Below are positions 10,154-18,670 of a stretch of 40,195 nt of DNA, piece by piece. Numbering within the stretch: position 1 is the stretch's first letter; each line of letters opens with the position of its first letter. The translations under genes were made by a program, and so were the position numbers. The DNA comes from Tidjanibacter sp. (GTDB lineage: Bacteria; Bacteroidota; Bacteroidia; Bacteroidales; Rikenellaceae). Under the pieces are notes generated by a model. The model worked only from the letters and a program-made list of their open reading frames with translations, was not told the DNA's origin and searched no databases. The stretch covers positions 1-40,195 of the forward strand of contig JAGCJH010000074.1 in assembly GCA_017648105.1 (NCBI GenBank). The letters are read 5' to 3'.

Positions 10154-10161
10154 TATCTTTG
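10154..10161 (+). promoter_or_regulatory. Promoter -7 box of the peptide/nuclease transcript
   Basis: TATCTTTG matches TAnnTTTG exactly. The nearest TTTG upstream (10120-10123) is 30 bases away, too far for a standard -33 box. The predicted 5' leader of roughly 115 bases contains a GCGCGC hairpin (10161-10177) and a second small G-rich stem (10183-10194), then an A-rich unstructured stretch up to the peptide start. Confidence 0.5.
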
Positions 10162-10286
10162 CGCGCAGAAAGCGCGCGGAGAGGGGGAAACCCCACCAGA
10201 AATGCGCCCTTTTGATAGGAAGAAACACAAATAATATACATAACAAACAACAATTAACTATTTAACACACAAACAAAAACAAACAA

Positions 10287-10439
10287 ATGAAAAAAGAGTA
10301 CACAAGTCCTCAAATCTACGCAGAGAGCGTAGTTGTTGAGAACGGCATTGCCGTAAGTACCCTCGATTGGGCTTATTGGGGTCACGACGGCGTTGCAGGT
10401 CAGGAAGGTGAGGTAATTGATTATGGTGTTGAACTCTAA
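10287..10439 (+). CDS. 50-residue peptide gene upstream of the nuclease lipoprotein
   Basis: The ORF starts MKKEYTSPQIYAESVVVENG and ends GEVIDYGVEL, in total 50 residues. No signal peptide or membrane segment is present. The form (basic MKKxY start, TSPQI, a hydrophobic strand, then a Gly/Asp-rich tail) recalls the many short Bacteroidota peptides found before surface protein genes, but I cannot name a family. It lies 126 bases after a promoter box and ends 13 bases before the lipoprotein start, so both are on one transcript. It could be a leader peptide, a small secreted peptide or a chaperone-like partner. That it is translated is likely but not certain. Confidence 0.6.
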   Translation: MKKEYTSPQIYAESVVVENGIAVSTLDWAYWGHDGVAGQEGEVIDYGVEL

Positions 10440-10452
10440 ACCCTTTGCAGTT

Positions 10453-13257
10453 ATGAAGAAACTTTTGAAATCTTTGATGCTTTTTGCAGCAGCTGCAATG
10501 GCATTGACCTCGTGCGAGAACGAGGCTATGAACGAGGGTATCGAGGCTAACGATACCGTTACTATGACTTTCGTTGCGGGTGCCCCCGAGAGCAAAACTG
10601 CGGTTAGCATCAGTGGCGACAAAGCTAAATACACTTGGAGCGCAGGCGACAAAGTAGGTTTCTACTATGTTGATGTCGAGGGTACTGACAGTAAAAAGAA
10701 GAACAGTAGTGAGGCTGTCCCTGGTGAGAATAATACCGCTACTTTCACCGCTTCTTTTGATAAAATTGATAATGCTTCTGCTTACAATGTTGGTGCATTC
10801 TACCCCGGTGAATCGTGGGTAAACCACGCAGAGGAGAAACCTTTCAACAATGTAAAGGTGAAAATCAATGCAGGTCAGAGCTTGACCGAAGACACTTTCG
10901 ACCCCAAGGCAGACCTTATGATTGCATATCCTTTTATGGGTATTGAGTTGACAAGTGACAACACCAAGACTTTGAATTTCCACCGCATCGCAGCTATCGG
11001 TAAGATGAACCTCAAACTCGAAGGTATGGAGAGTGACGAGGTTATCAAGAGCGTGAAATTCAGCCTTGCAGAGGGCACTCACTTCAATGGTCCCGTTTCC
11101 CTCGATATGCAGAACAGTACATACACTTTGGGTACCGAGGATACTTCCAATGCTGTAACTCTCACTGGCGAGCTCGCAGCAAATGCAGAGCGCACTGCAA
11201 TCTTCTTCACTTGCTTCCCCGGCGAGTACTCGGGTGCATACACCATTGAGGTTAAAACCGACAAAGCAACCTACAAGAAAGAGGCTACTCTCTCCAAAGC
11301 ACTCTCGTTCACTGAGGGTAATGTTCTCAACTTCAACGCTACCGTTGGCGGTCGCGAAGCAGAGGTTGTTGAGGAGGGTAGTACTGTTGATGTACTTGAT
11401 CGTGAGTTCACTGGCGCAACTAAGAACAACACAAGCTATAGCTCGTGGAGTGGCAAGACTGGTAAGTCGGGTGCTGTTTATGCAGGTAACTCCGCAGGTG
11501 GCAATGACGCTATCCAGTTGCGTTCTAACAACAGCACTAGCGGTATCGTAACCACTACTTCGGGTGGTACCGTGAAGAAAGTTGCTGTAACTTGGAATAG
11601 CAACACTGACACATCTCGTGTATTGAGTGTTTATGGTAAGAACTCTGCATACACCGCAGCTACCGAGTTGTACAGCTCTACGACACAAGGTACCTTGATT
11701 GGCGAAATTACCAACGCTAATACCTCCATTGAGATTGAGGGCGACTATGAGTATATCGGCTTGCGCTCTAATAGTGGCGCTATGTATCTCACTGAGATTC
11801 AGATTACTTGGGCTGGCGCAGGACAGGGTGGCGAGACTCCCGTAGTGAAAGCTGATAGGAACTTGGCTTGGAGCGCAGCAACCGCTACTGCAACTGTTGG
11901 CGAGGCATTCACTGCTCCTACTTTGAGTGGTACAACAGATGGCGTTACCTACTCGTCGAGCGACACTAGCGTTGCAACAATCAATGCAGATGGCATAGTA
12001 ACTATCAAGGCTGCTGGTACTACCACCATCAAAGCAGAAGCAGACGAGACCGAGACTCTCAACGCAGACGAGGCTTCCTACACCCTTACCGTTAGCGCAG
12101 CTCAGGGCGGTGAAGGTGGCGAAGGTGGTGAGGTCGTATCGACTGTTACCCTTGTACCCTCTGATTTCTCTTTGAATAACAAAGAACTTGTGGCAGCAAA
12201 AGGCGGAGTAAATGTAGTTGTTAACAAGAATACTTCTAACTCCGACCCTGTTGAAAACAATGATGCTATCAGATTCTACAAGAGTCACAAAATGACCTTT
12301 ACCAGCAGCAAGGATATTGTAAAAATTGTTTTCAACTACAACGACGGCAAAGAATATAATGACTTGACCGTAGCAACTGGTAGTGGCACATTCACTCGCA
12401 GCAACGCAACTGGTACATATACAAGCACTGGTGAGAAGGAGATTGCATTTGTAGCAGAAGTTGCTCAGGTGCGTTTCAACTCTATTGAGATTACCTTTGC
12501 AGGTGGCGAGGGTGGCTCGACTGAGCCTGAGGAGCCTGAGACTCCCGTAGTGAAAGCTGATAGGAACTTGGCTTGGAGCGCAGCAACCGCTACTGCAACT
12601 GTTGGCGAGGCATTCACTGCTCCTACTTTGAGTGGTACAACAGATGGCGTTACCTACTCGTCGAGCGACACTGGCGTTGCAACAATCGATGCAGATGGCA
12701 TAGTAACTATCATTGCTGCTGGTACTACCACCATCAAAGCAGAAGCAGACGAGACCGAGACTCTCAATGCAGACGAGGCTTCCTACACCCTTACCGTTAG
12801 CGCAGCGCAAAGCGGTGGTGGCGAAGATCTATCTGTAACGCAAACTTTGAGTTGCTTATTTAGTAACAACTCCACTTCGGGTTGGACCAACTCATATGGT
12901 GCACACACTTTCACTTATGACGTTGCTACTATCAAATTTAGTGCTGCATCAAAACAGACTGGCACCATTACAACTATGCCTGTAACCAAAAATGGCACCG
13001 TTGACGTTGCGATGACGAATGGAGAAAAAATCACTTCTGTAACTTATAAGTGCAAACAGTGGGGTTCAAAGACTCAGACAATGAAGTTATATTACAGTAC
13101 TAATGGCACCACCTTTACCGAATATACCACAAATGTAACTTGGAGCAACTATGAACTTACCTGTACAAGTCTGCCCGAAGGAACAGTGGCGGTAAGGGCA
13201 AAAGGTACCAGTAGTTCAAACCAGATTGGTATTGAATCTGTAACCATTACCTACTGA
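10453..13257 (+). CDS. Large multidomain lipoprotein, 5' part of an interrupted nuclease gene
   Basis: The 934 codons end at an in-frame TGA (13255-13257). After a lipoprotein signal (MALTSC, Cys21) comes a fimbrillin-like region of about 280 residues (TWSAGDKVGFYYVD, NFHRIAAIGKMNLKLEG, VLNFNATVGG). Three jelly-roll-like lipoprotein modules then alternate with two almost identical Big_2-type Ig domains (TYSSSDTSVATINADGIVTI). The last module ends VTITY exactly at the stop, where the other modules continue into a Gly-rich linker. The reading frame continues open for 498 more codons, through two fibronectin-like domains and a nuclease domain. This half alone would be a surface lipoprotein lacking its catalytic part. 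I took the Met at 10453, whose n-region MKKLLKS is typical; the Met at 10417 would overlap the peptide gene. Confidence 0.8.
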   Translation: MKKLLKSLMLFAAAAMALTSCENEAMNEGIEANDTVTMTFVAGAPESKTAVSISGDKAKYTWSAGDKVGFYYVDVEGTDSKKKNSSEAVPGENNTATFTASFDKIDNASAYNVGAFYPGESWVNHAEEKPFNNVKVKINAGQSLTEDTFDPKADLMIAYPFMGIELTSDNTKTLNFHRIAAIGKMNLKLEGMESDEVIKSVKFSLAEGTHFNGPVSLDMQNSTYTLGTEDTSNAVTLTGELAANAERTAIFFTCFPGEYSGAYTIEVKTDKATYKKEATLSKALSFTEGNVLNFNATVGGREAEVVEEGSTVDVLDREFTGATKNNTSYSSWSGKTGKSGAVYAGNSAGGNDAIQLRSNNSTSGIVTTTSGGTVKKVAVTWNSNTDTSRVLSVYGKNSAYTAATELYSSTTQGTLIGEITNANTSIEIEGDYEYIGLRSNSGAMYLTEIQITWAGAGQGGETPVVKADRNLAWSAATATATVGEAFTAPTLSGTTDGVTYSSSDTSVATINADGIVTIKAAGTTTIKAEADETETLNADEASYTLTVSAAQGGEGGEGGEVVSTVTLVPSDFSLNNKELVAAKGGVNVVVNKNTSNSDPVENNDAIRFYKSHKMTFTSSKDIVKIVFNYNDGKEYNDLTVATGSGTFTRSNATGTYTSTGEKEIAFVAEVAQVRFNSIEITFAGGEGGSTEPEEPETPVVKADRNLAWSAATATATVGEAFTAPTLSGTTDGVTYSSSDTGVATIDADGIVTIIAAGTTTIKAEADETETLNADEASYTLTVSAAQSGGGEDLSVTQTLSCLFSNNSTSGWTNSYGAHTFTYDVATIKFSAASKQTGTITTMPVTKNGTVDVAMTNGEKITSVTYKCKQWGSKTQTMKLYYSTNGTTFTEYTTNVTWSNYELTCTSLPEGTVAVRAKGTSSSNQIGIESVTITY
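11833..12100 (+). repeat. Direct repeat copy A (Big_2-type domain)
   Basis: These 268 bases match 12538-12805 with only five substitutions that I can count. The repeat encodes one complete Ig-like domain from PVVKADRNLAW to TVSA. The copies start 705 bases apart. Confidence 0.92.
12538..12805 (+). repeat. Direct repeat copy B (Big_2-type domain)
   Basis: This is the second copy of the 268-base repeat. Most differences from copy A cluster around the strand VATIxADGIVTIxAAG (Asn to Asp, Lys-Ala to Ile-Ala, Ser to Gly). Outside the repeat the flanking modules are unrelated in DNA sequence. Confidence 0.92.
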
Positions 13258-14754
13258 GGATCATCCGACGGGGGCGTCGGAGACGAAGAGTCAACAGATC
13301 CTAATCCCGAGCCCGAAAAGGTAGTTGTAACCACTGTCACTGCCGAGACCGTTGCAAAAGAGACTACTACGGCAACTCTCTCTGCAAAGTGTACACAGAC
13401 AGTTGATAGCGTAGGCGTAAGCGTGAGTCCCACTTCGGTGGGATTCCGCTACGGCGCCTCGACAACATCGGCAACTTGGGAAGATGTTCCTTGTACAAAT
13501 GGCAGTCAGTTCTCCACAACTCTCACAGGGCTCACTCCTGCAACAACATACTACTACATAGCCTATGCAGTAGTTGATGACAAGGAGGTAAAATCAACGA
13601 GGCACCAGTTTACAACCGAGAAAGGTTTGGAGGTGACAATTACTTCACACTCCTGCGAAGATCTGACGGATGATAGTGCATATCTCTCGGCAAGTTACAC
13701 TGCTACACTCAACAGTGCAAACATTACACCAACAGCAGCAGGTTTCTACTACGGCGTAGGCACAACCCTCGATAACGCAACCAAGATTACCACCGCAACA
13801 TCCGCAAACCTCACAAGTGGCAGCGGCTCGTACGACTACTGGTTGAATGGACTGAATCCCGACACCAAGTATTACTGGTGGGCGTGGGTTGAGGTCGATG
13901 GCGAAGAGAAAAAATCAGATCGCAGGGAGTTCACAACAGCGAGCAAAGTGAGCACCAAGCCCGTAGTCGATGCCGAGTGGTTGGAGTTGCCCGCAGAACT
14001 GACAGGAACACCTTGCGAAGGTGCCTATGTCTGGACTGTCAAAGACGACACCACACGAAACTACACCATCGCATACAACACTTCTGAGTATGCAACATAC
14101 TGGGTGGCGTACAACTTGAAGGCAAGCCATATGGGCTCGCTATCAAGACCTTCCTCCTGGAATTACGACACAACAGCGGATGCACCCGACCCCAATTATC
14201 AGGTCAATGTAGATAACACCTACAACTCCTACAACAATGGCGCAGGGCACTCCAAAGGACACCTCATCCCCAATGCTTCTCGCAACGGTGATGAAGAGAT
14301 GCAGAAGCAGACTTTCTTCTATCCCAACTCCGTACCTCAAATCCAAAATGGATTCAACGGCGGTATTTGGTCATCGTTGGAGGGCGCTCTGCAAACCATC
14401 GGTAAACAAGAGGAGATTTTCATCGTGACAGGTACTGCCTTCTCGAAGGTCGGAGAGAGCAAGAGTATCAGCTACACCTCCACGAAGAGCGACAGCGAAA
14501 AGCAAGTTCCCATTCCCAACTACTTCTACAAAGTAGTGCTCAAAGTGAACAAGACTAACTCGACAGTGAATGACGCAAAAGCTATCGGCTTCTGGTTTGA
14601 GAACAAAGCTTATGAAGGTTCTTACACAAACTACGCCGTGAGTGTGGATCAAATCGAGAAGTGGACAGGCTTGAACTTCTTTGTAAACCTCAAAAACGAT
14701 CTCGAAGAGAGCGCTGAGAGCAACACAAGTTGGTCTGAATTCCAGAGCTTCTAA
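13258..14754 (+). pseudogene. DNA/RNA non-specific endonuclease, 3' part separated by an in-frame TGA
   Basis: This segment continues the frame of the upstream lipoprotein directly after its TGA. It encodes a Gly/Ser/Asp/Pro linker, two fibronectin-III-like domains (TLTGLTPATTYYYIAYAVVD; WLNGLNPDTKYYWWAWVEVD) and a NUC (endonuclease_NS) domain of about 240 residues. The nuclease signature is present: GHSKGHLIPNASR, with the catalytic His codon at 14260-14262, and NSVPQIQNGFNGGIWSSLE, with the metal-binding Asn. The nuclease looks intact. The first possible internal start is a GTG at 13423, but it falls inside the first fibronectin domain and no signal peptide follows. An independent functional gene is therefore unlikely. 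Read together, 10453-14754 would encode one outer-surface nuclease of about 1,430 residues. A recent nonsense mutation, assembly error or readthrough are all possible. Confidence 0.75.
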
Positions 14755-14780
14755 GCGTCGAATTCCATTTCGGCACAACA

Positions 14781-14818
14781 AAAAAACTCTTCCGAATTTC
14801 TCGGAAGAGTTTTTTTTG
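14781..14818 (+). terminator. Terminator of the nuclease gene
   Basis: A 15-bp perfect stem (AAAAAACTCTTCCGA with TCGGAAGAGTTTTTT), loop ATTTC, followed by more T, begins 26 bases after the stop. The A-rich left arm makes it usable from the minus strand too, where hydF ends at 14886. Confidence 0.9.
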
Positions 14819-14836
14819 TTAGTAGTGAGTAATAAC

Positions 14837-14886
14837 GCCCTTAGAGCCCTTAAAGCCCTTAAAGCCCTTAATGACCTTAAAGCCCC
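14837..14886 (+). repeat. 9-bp CCCTTAAAG tandem array, copy 2
   Basis: About five units of GCCCTTAAA (variants TTAGA, TTAAT, GACCTTAAA) lie between the nuclease terminator and the hydF stop codon, touching the latter at 14886-14888. Confidence 0.75.
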
Positions 14887-16085
14887 TATATATCTTTCGG
14901 CAAGGTCACCTTACCCAAAATGCCTTGAAGGTGGGCAATCGCCATCCCATAGTTGGTCATCGGGATACCCTGCGACTCCGCACGAGCAAGGCGGGAAAGC
15001 ACGTGGGCACGAGTGAACATACACGCACCGCAGTGGATAACAAGGTCATAAGGGGTCAAATCGGAGGGAAAATCCGCACCTCCCACAACATCCACAGTGA
15101 GCCCCGCACCAACCTTACGGCGCAGCATCATAGGTAGTTTAACCCTACCAATATCCTCACTTGCAGGTGCGTGGGTGCAAGCCTCCGCAATCAGTACCCT
15201 ACTCTGTTCGGTCAGGCAATCTATACTCTTCGCACCCTCAGCAAACTTCTCGCCATCGCCCTTATAGCACGCCATCAAGACCGAAAATGAGGTCAGAAGG
15301 CTCCCCTCGGGCACTCGTTCGGCAACATAACCAAACACCTGAGAGTCGGTAATAATCAATCGGGGCGCCTTCGCAAGTCCTGCGAGGGTCTGCTCCAACT
15401 CCTCGGGTTGGCAGCAAACAGCCGTAGCCCTCAAATCCAAAAGTTCACGCAGAGTCTGCACTTGGGGCATAATGAGCCTTCCCTTGGGTGCGCTCCCATC
15501 CTGTGGCATAACCATAACAACCGTATCGCCTGCACTTACCAAGCCTCCCGTAATCGTCAGCTCCGCACCTCCCTCGGGTTGGAGCCGCACAAGAGCATCC
15601 ACCAATTCGGCAATACCCTCCCCCGCTACGGCACTCACAAGCAGAGGTCTTATGCCAAGTTCCCTCTCCACGCTATCGGCTCTCTGTTCGGGGTCAATGA
15701 GCATATCGGTCTTACCAAGCACTACGAGAGTGGGCACCTTGCGCTCCGCAAATCTCCGTAGCCACTCCCTCTCCAAGTCATACTCCTCCGAAGCTCCACA
15801 TACCACAACAGCCATATCGCACCTCTCCGACGCACGCAGGGTCTGCTCCAAGCGTTTCTCGCCCAGCACTCCCCCATCGTCGAAGCCCGCTGTGTCGATG
15901 ACCACACAAGCCCCCAGTGAGCCTATCTCCATACTCTTCACTACGGCGTCGGTCGTAGTTCCCGCCACATCGCTCACAATCGCAATACTCTGTCCCGTCA
16001 GGGCGTTGATGAGTGATGATTTGCCCACATTGCAGCGACCAAAGAAGCCTATATGAGTTCGCAAAGATTGAGGTATCTTGTTCAT
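14886..16085 (-). CDS. hydF: [FeFe]-hydrogenase maturation GTPase HydF
   Basis: HydF is the GTPase scaffold on which the 2Fe subcluster of the H-cluster is built and from which it is delivered to HydA. The 399 residues show an Era-like GTPase domain (P-loop GRCNVGKSS at 16-24, then DTAGFDD, then LGKTD). A dimerisation domain follows. The C-terminal cluster-binding domain has its ligand pattern intact: a CTH motif in IAEACTHAP and an HCGAC motif in LVIHCGACMF. It is the last gene of hydE-hydG-hydF, 24 bases after hydG. The assignment is secure. Confidence 0.97.
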   Translation of the reverse strand: MNKIPQSLRTHIGFFGRCNVGKSSLINALTGQSIAIVSDVAGTTTDAVVKSMEIGSLGACVVIDTAGFDDGGVLGEKRLEQTLRASERCDMAVVVCGASEEYDLEREWLRRFAERKVPTLVVLGKTDMLIDPEQRADSVERELGIRPLLVSAVAGEGIAELVDALVRLQPEGGAELTITGGLVSAGDTVVMVMPQDGSAPKGRLIMPQVQTLRELLDLRATAVCCQPEELEQTLAGLAKAPRLIITDSQVFGYVAERVPEGSLLTSFSVLMACYKGDGEKFAEGAKSIDCLTEQSRVLIAEACTHAPASEDIGRVKLPMMLRRKVGAGLTVDVVGGADFPSDLTPYDLVIHCGACMFTRAHVLSRLARAESQGIPMTNYGMAIAHLQGILGKVTLPKDI

Positions 16086-16109
16086 AAGCCTATGATTTTA
16101 ACCTTTTTA

Positions 16110-17531
16110 TTAGAATCTGAAATCTCGCTCGCCATTCTCAATCTTTACGAGATTTTCGGTGGCAATGCGTCGCACCTTCTGGTGGGGCACTCGCTCCAAC
16201 TCCTCGGCAATAACCTTCAAGCCGAGGCGTAAAGTTTCGGGCGAAGCGTAGTCCATAAGGTACTCTTTGAGGGTCATCAGCGCATTGGGCTGACAGCAGT
16301 TGGCAATCTGACCAGTTTTGGCAAGCGACATAAACCTATCGCCCGTGCGCCCCTCACGATAGCAAGCTGTGCAGAAGCTCGGCACATAGCCAAGTTTGAG
16401 CAACCAACCAACAACCTCATCAAGCGTACGGGTGTCGCTCACATCAAACTGTGCAGTGTCGTTATTGCGCTCCTCCACACCATCGGCATAGCCACCTACG
16501 CCCGTATTGGAACCACCACTAATCTGCGACACACCCAACTCCAAGACCTTCTCGCGTGAGGAGGCACTCTCTCGGGTGGAGATAATCATACCCGTATAGG
16601 GCACAGCGATGCGGATGATGGCTACCATCTTATGGAAAATCTCATCGGGCACAGCATCCTTGAAGTCCGCAACATCTATATCGTCGGCAGGGCAAATCCT
16701 CGGCACACTAATCGTATGAGGACCCACACCAAAGGTCGCCTCCAAGTGCTCGGCGTGCATCATAAGACCCACAAAATCATAGCGGTAACCCTCCAAGCCG
16801 AAGAGCACACCAATACCTACATCGTCTATACCGCCCTCCATAGCCCTATCCATTGCCTCCGTGTGCCAAGCATAGTTACTCTTGGGACCTCGGGGATGGA
16901 GGCGCTCATATCGCTCCTTATGATAGGTCTCCTGAAAGAGAATATAGGTGCCAATACCCGCATCTTTCAGTCGGCGGTAGTTCTCCACCGTCGTCGCAGC
17001 AATGTTTACATTGACCCTACGGATTGCGCCATTCTTATGCTTAATGGAATAGATGGTCTTGATACTCTCCAAGATATACTCCAAGGGGTTATGCAGGGGA
17101 TCTTCGCCCGCTTCGAGTGCGAGCCTCTTGTGACCCATATCCTGCAATGCCACGACCTCACGGGCAATCTCCTCCTGAGTGAGTTTCTTGCGAGGAATGG
17201 TCTTATTGGCAATATGGTAGGGACAATAGGTGCAGCTATTCACGCAGTAGTTGGAAAGGTACAAAGGAGCAAACATAACAATACGATTGCCGTAGATGCG
17301 CTGTTTTATCTCCTTTGCGAGCGCAAACATCCTCTGCGTCAGCTCCTTGTCGTCGCACTCCAAAAGCAATGCTGCTTCACGGTGCGAGAGTCCTCGGCAG
17401 TCCGCAGCACGCTCAATGATACTCTCAATGAGCGCACGGTTATCTTTATTCGCTGCCGCATACTCCATAGAGGCGAGAATCTCCTCGTGGGAGATGAACT
17501 CCTCTGCAACTTTCGATTTCGGGTTGTACAT
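16110..17531 (-). CDS. hydG: [FeFe]-hydrogenase maturase HydG (radical SAM tyrosine lyase)
   Basis: HydG cleaves tyrosine to supply CO and cyanide ligands for the H-cluster. The 473 residues include the radical SAM motif CVNSCTYC (Cys96, 100, 103) and the accessory C-terminal cluster motif CTAC...CC, from FCTACYREGRTG to QIANCCQPNA. This second motif separates HydG from ThiH, which lacks it. Length agrees with the family. It lies 15 bases downstream of hydE and 24 bases upstream of hydF. The assignment is secure. Confidence 0.97.
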   Translation of the reverse strand: MYNPKSKVAEEFISHEEILASMEYAAANKDNRALIESIIERAADCRGLSHREAALLLECDDKELTQRMFALAKEIKQRIYGNRIVMFAPLYLSNYCVNSCTYCPYHIANKTIPRKKLTQEEIAREVVALQDMGHKRLALEAGEDPLHNPLEYILESIKTIYSIKHKNGAIRRVNVNIAATTVENYRRLKDAGIGTYILFQETYHKERYERLHPRGPKSNYAWHTEAMDRAMEGGIDDVGIGVLFGLEGYRYDFVGLMMHAEHLEATFGVGPHTISVPRICPADDIDVADFKDAVPDEIFHKMVAIIRIAVPYTGMIISTRESASSREKVLELGVSQISGGSNTGVGGYADGVEERNNDTAQFDVSDTRTLDEVVGWLLKLGYVPSFCTACYREGRTGDRFMSLAKTGQIANCCQPNALMTLKEYLMDYASPETLRLGLKVIAEELERVPHQKVRRIATENLVKIENGERDFRF

Positions 17532-17546
17532 ATATCTATCTCTTTT

Positions 17547-18602
17547 TTATCGTTTCATAAAATCCAAGTGGTCGCCACGAGTGAGCACAGCCTCATAGCC
17601 AATTGCTCCCAACTCCGCTTGAAGTTGTCGAAGACCCTCGCCCGCCTCGGTACCACTACTCTTTTTGCCATCATAGATGGCGTAGTCTGCTCGATATTTA
17701 TGTGGGGTTATGTTGGGCATAACCACATTTGCACCCGCCAAGACACCCCTTGTCATACCCTGCGCATCCGACGATGCGAGTGCCGTAGTGGAGGGGATGA
17801 GTGCCTTAGGCAAAGCCATTCTCACGAGTGACACCATCAGTAGTGTGCGCTCGACACTGCCACGCTTTTGGTTGGCAAATGGGGTATCACACTGGGGAAT
17901 ATAGGGACCGATGCCCACCATTGGGGGTTGCAACCCCAGCAGATACTCTATCTCGTGAGCCAACTCCTCGGTGCCTTGAAATGGCGAGCCCACCATAAAG
18001 CCTGCGCCCACCTGATAGCCCAAAGTCTTCAAATTGGCAAGGCAGCGCTGGCGATTATCATAGCGCATCCTCTCGGGATGAAGCCTTGCGTAGTGCCCCT
18101 TCGTAGCCGTTTCGTGGCGCAAGAGGTAGCGATCCGCACCTGCCTTACGCCACAGCTCATAGACCTCCGCATCCTGCTCACCGAGCGAGAGAGTGACCGC
18201 CACATCGGGCATCAGGCTCTTTATATTGCCAACAACACTTGCCACCTTCTGGCTCATATCATAGACCTCTCCCCCTTGCAAAACAACGCTACGGAGTCCG
18301 AGTTCATAGCCACCCTTGCACGCCTCCACAATCTCTTCCTCGGAGAGTGCATAGCGATTGATATTCCTATTTTCTGTCCTCAGTCCGCAGTAGTAACAGC
18401 CTCCTACGCATCGGTTTGACACCTCTACAAGACCTCTCACAAAGACTCCGTGACCATAGTTCTGCACAGCCACCTCACGAGCCAACCCCATAGCATAGTC
18501 AAGCCTCTCGGGGTCGGCAGTGGCTATTAACCTCTCCAACTCCGAGTGGGATGCCTCACGATGCAAGGCGAACCAATCGAGTATCTCTCTGTAACTACTC
18601 AC
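17547..18602 (-). CDS. hydE: [FeFe]-hydrogenase maturase HydE (radical SAM)
   Basis: HydE is the radical SAM enzyme acting on the synthon precursor that gives the dithiolate bridge of the H-cluster. The 351 residues carry the motif CVGGCYYC (Cys65, 69, 72) followed by GLRTENRNINRY, characteristic of HydE. The BioB-like barrel pieces VVLQGGE and GFMVGSPFQGT are also present. It leads the hydEGF operon behind a good promoter at 18640-18670. No hydrogenase structural gene is in the window. The assignment is secure. Confidence 0.96.
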   Translation of the reverse strand: MSSYREILDWFALHREASHSELERLIATADPERLDYAMGLAREVAVQNYGHGVFVRGLVEVSNRCVGGCYYCGLRTENRNINRYALSEEEIVEACKGGYELGLRSVVLQGGEVYDMSQKVASVVGNIKSLMPDVAVTLSLGEQDAEVYELWRKAGADRYLLRHETATKGHYARLHPERMRYDNRQRCLANLKTLGYQVGAGFMVGSPFQGTEELAHEIEYLLGLQPPMVGIGPYIPQCDTPFANQKRGSVERTLLMVSLVRMALPKALIPSTTALASSDAQGMTRGVLAGANVVMPNITPHKYRADYAIYDGKKSSGTEAGEGLRQLQAELGAIGYEAVLTRGDHLDFMKR

Positions 18603-18639
18603 TTCGATTTTGTTCTATGTGCGACAATGCGCCATAGTA

Positions 18640-18670
18640 CAAATATAACATTTCTACACGAAAAATGCAA
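18640..18670 (-). promoter_or_regulatory. Promoter of hydEGF
   Basis: On the minus strand TTG (18668-18670), a 20-base spacer and TATATTTG (18640-18647) fit the Bacteroidota -33/-7 pattern. The hydE start lies 37 bases downstream. The -33 box overlaps the last codons of the EamA gene. Confidence 0.65.

Noticed and set aside
10258..12810. 850-codon open frame on the minus strand
   Set aside because: It is antisense to the fimbrillin/Big_2 lipoprotein gene and repeats with its duplicated domains. The protein is Cys/Ser-rich without any recognisable domain.
13255..13257. Selenocysteine at the in-frame TGA
   Set aside because: The position is a flexible linker, not a redox site, and the hairpin is short and too close for a typical bacterial SECIS.
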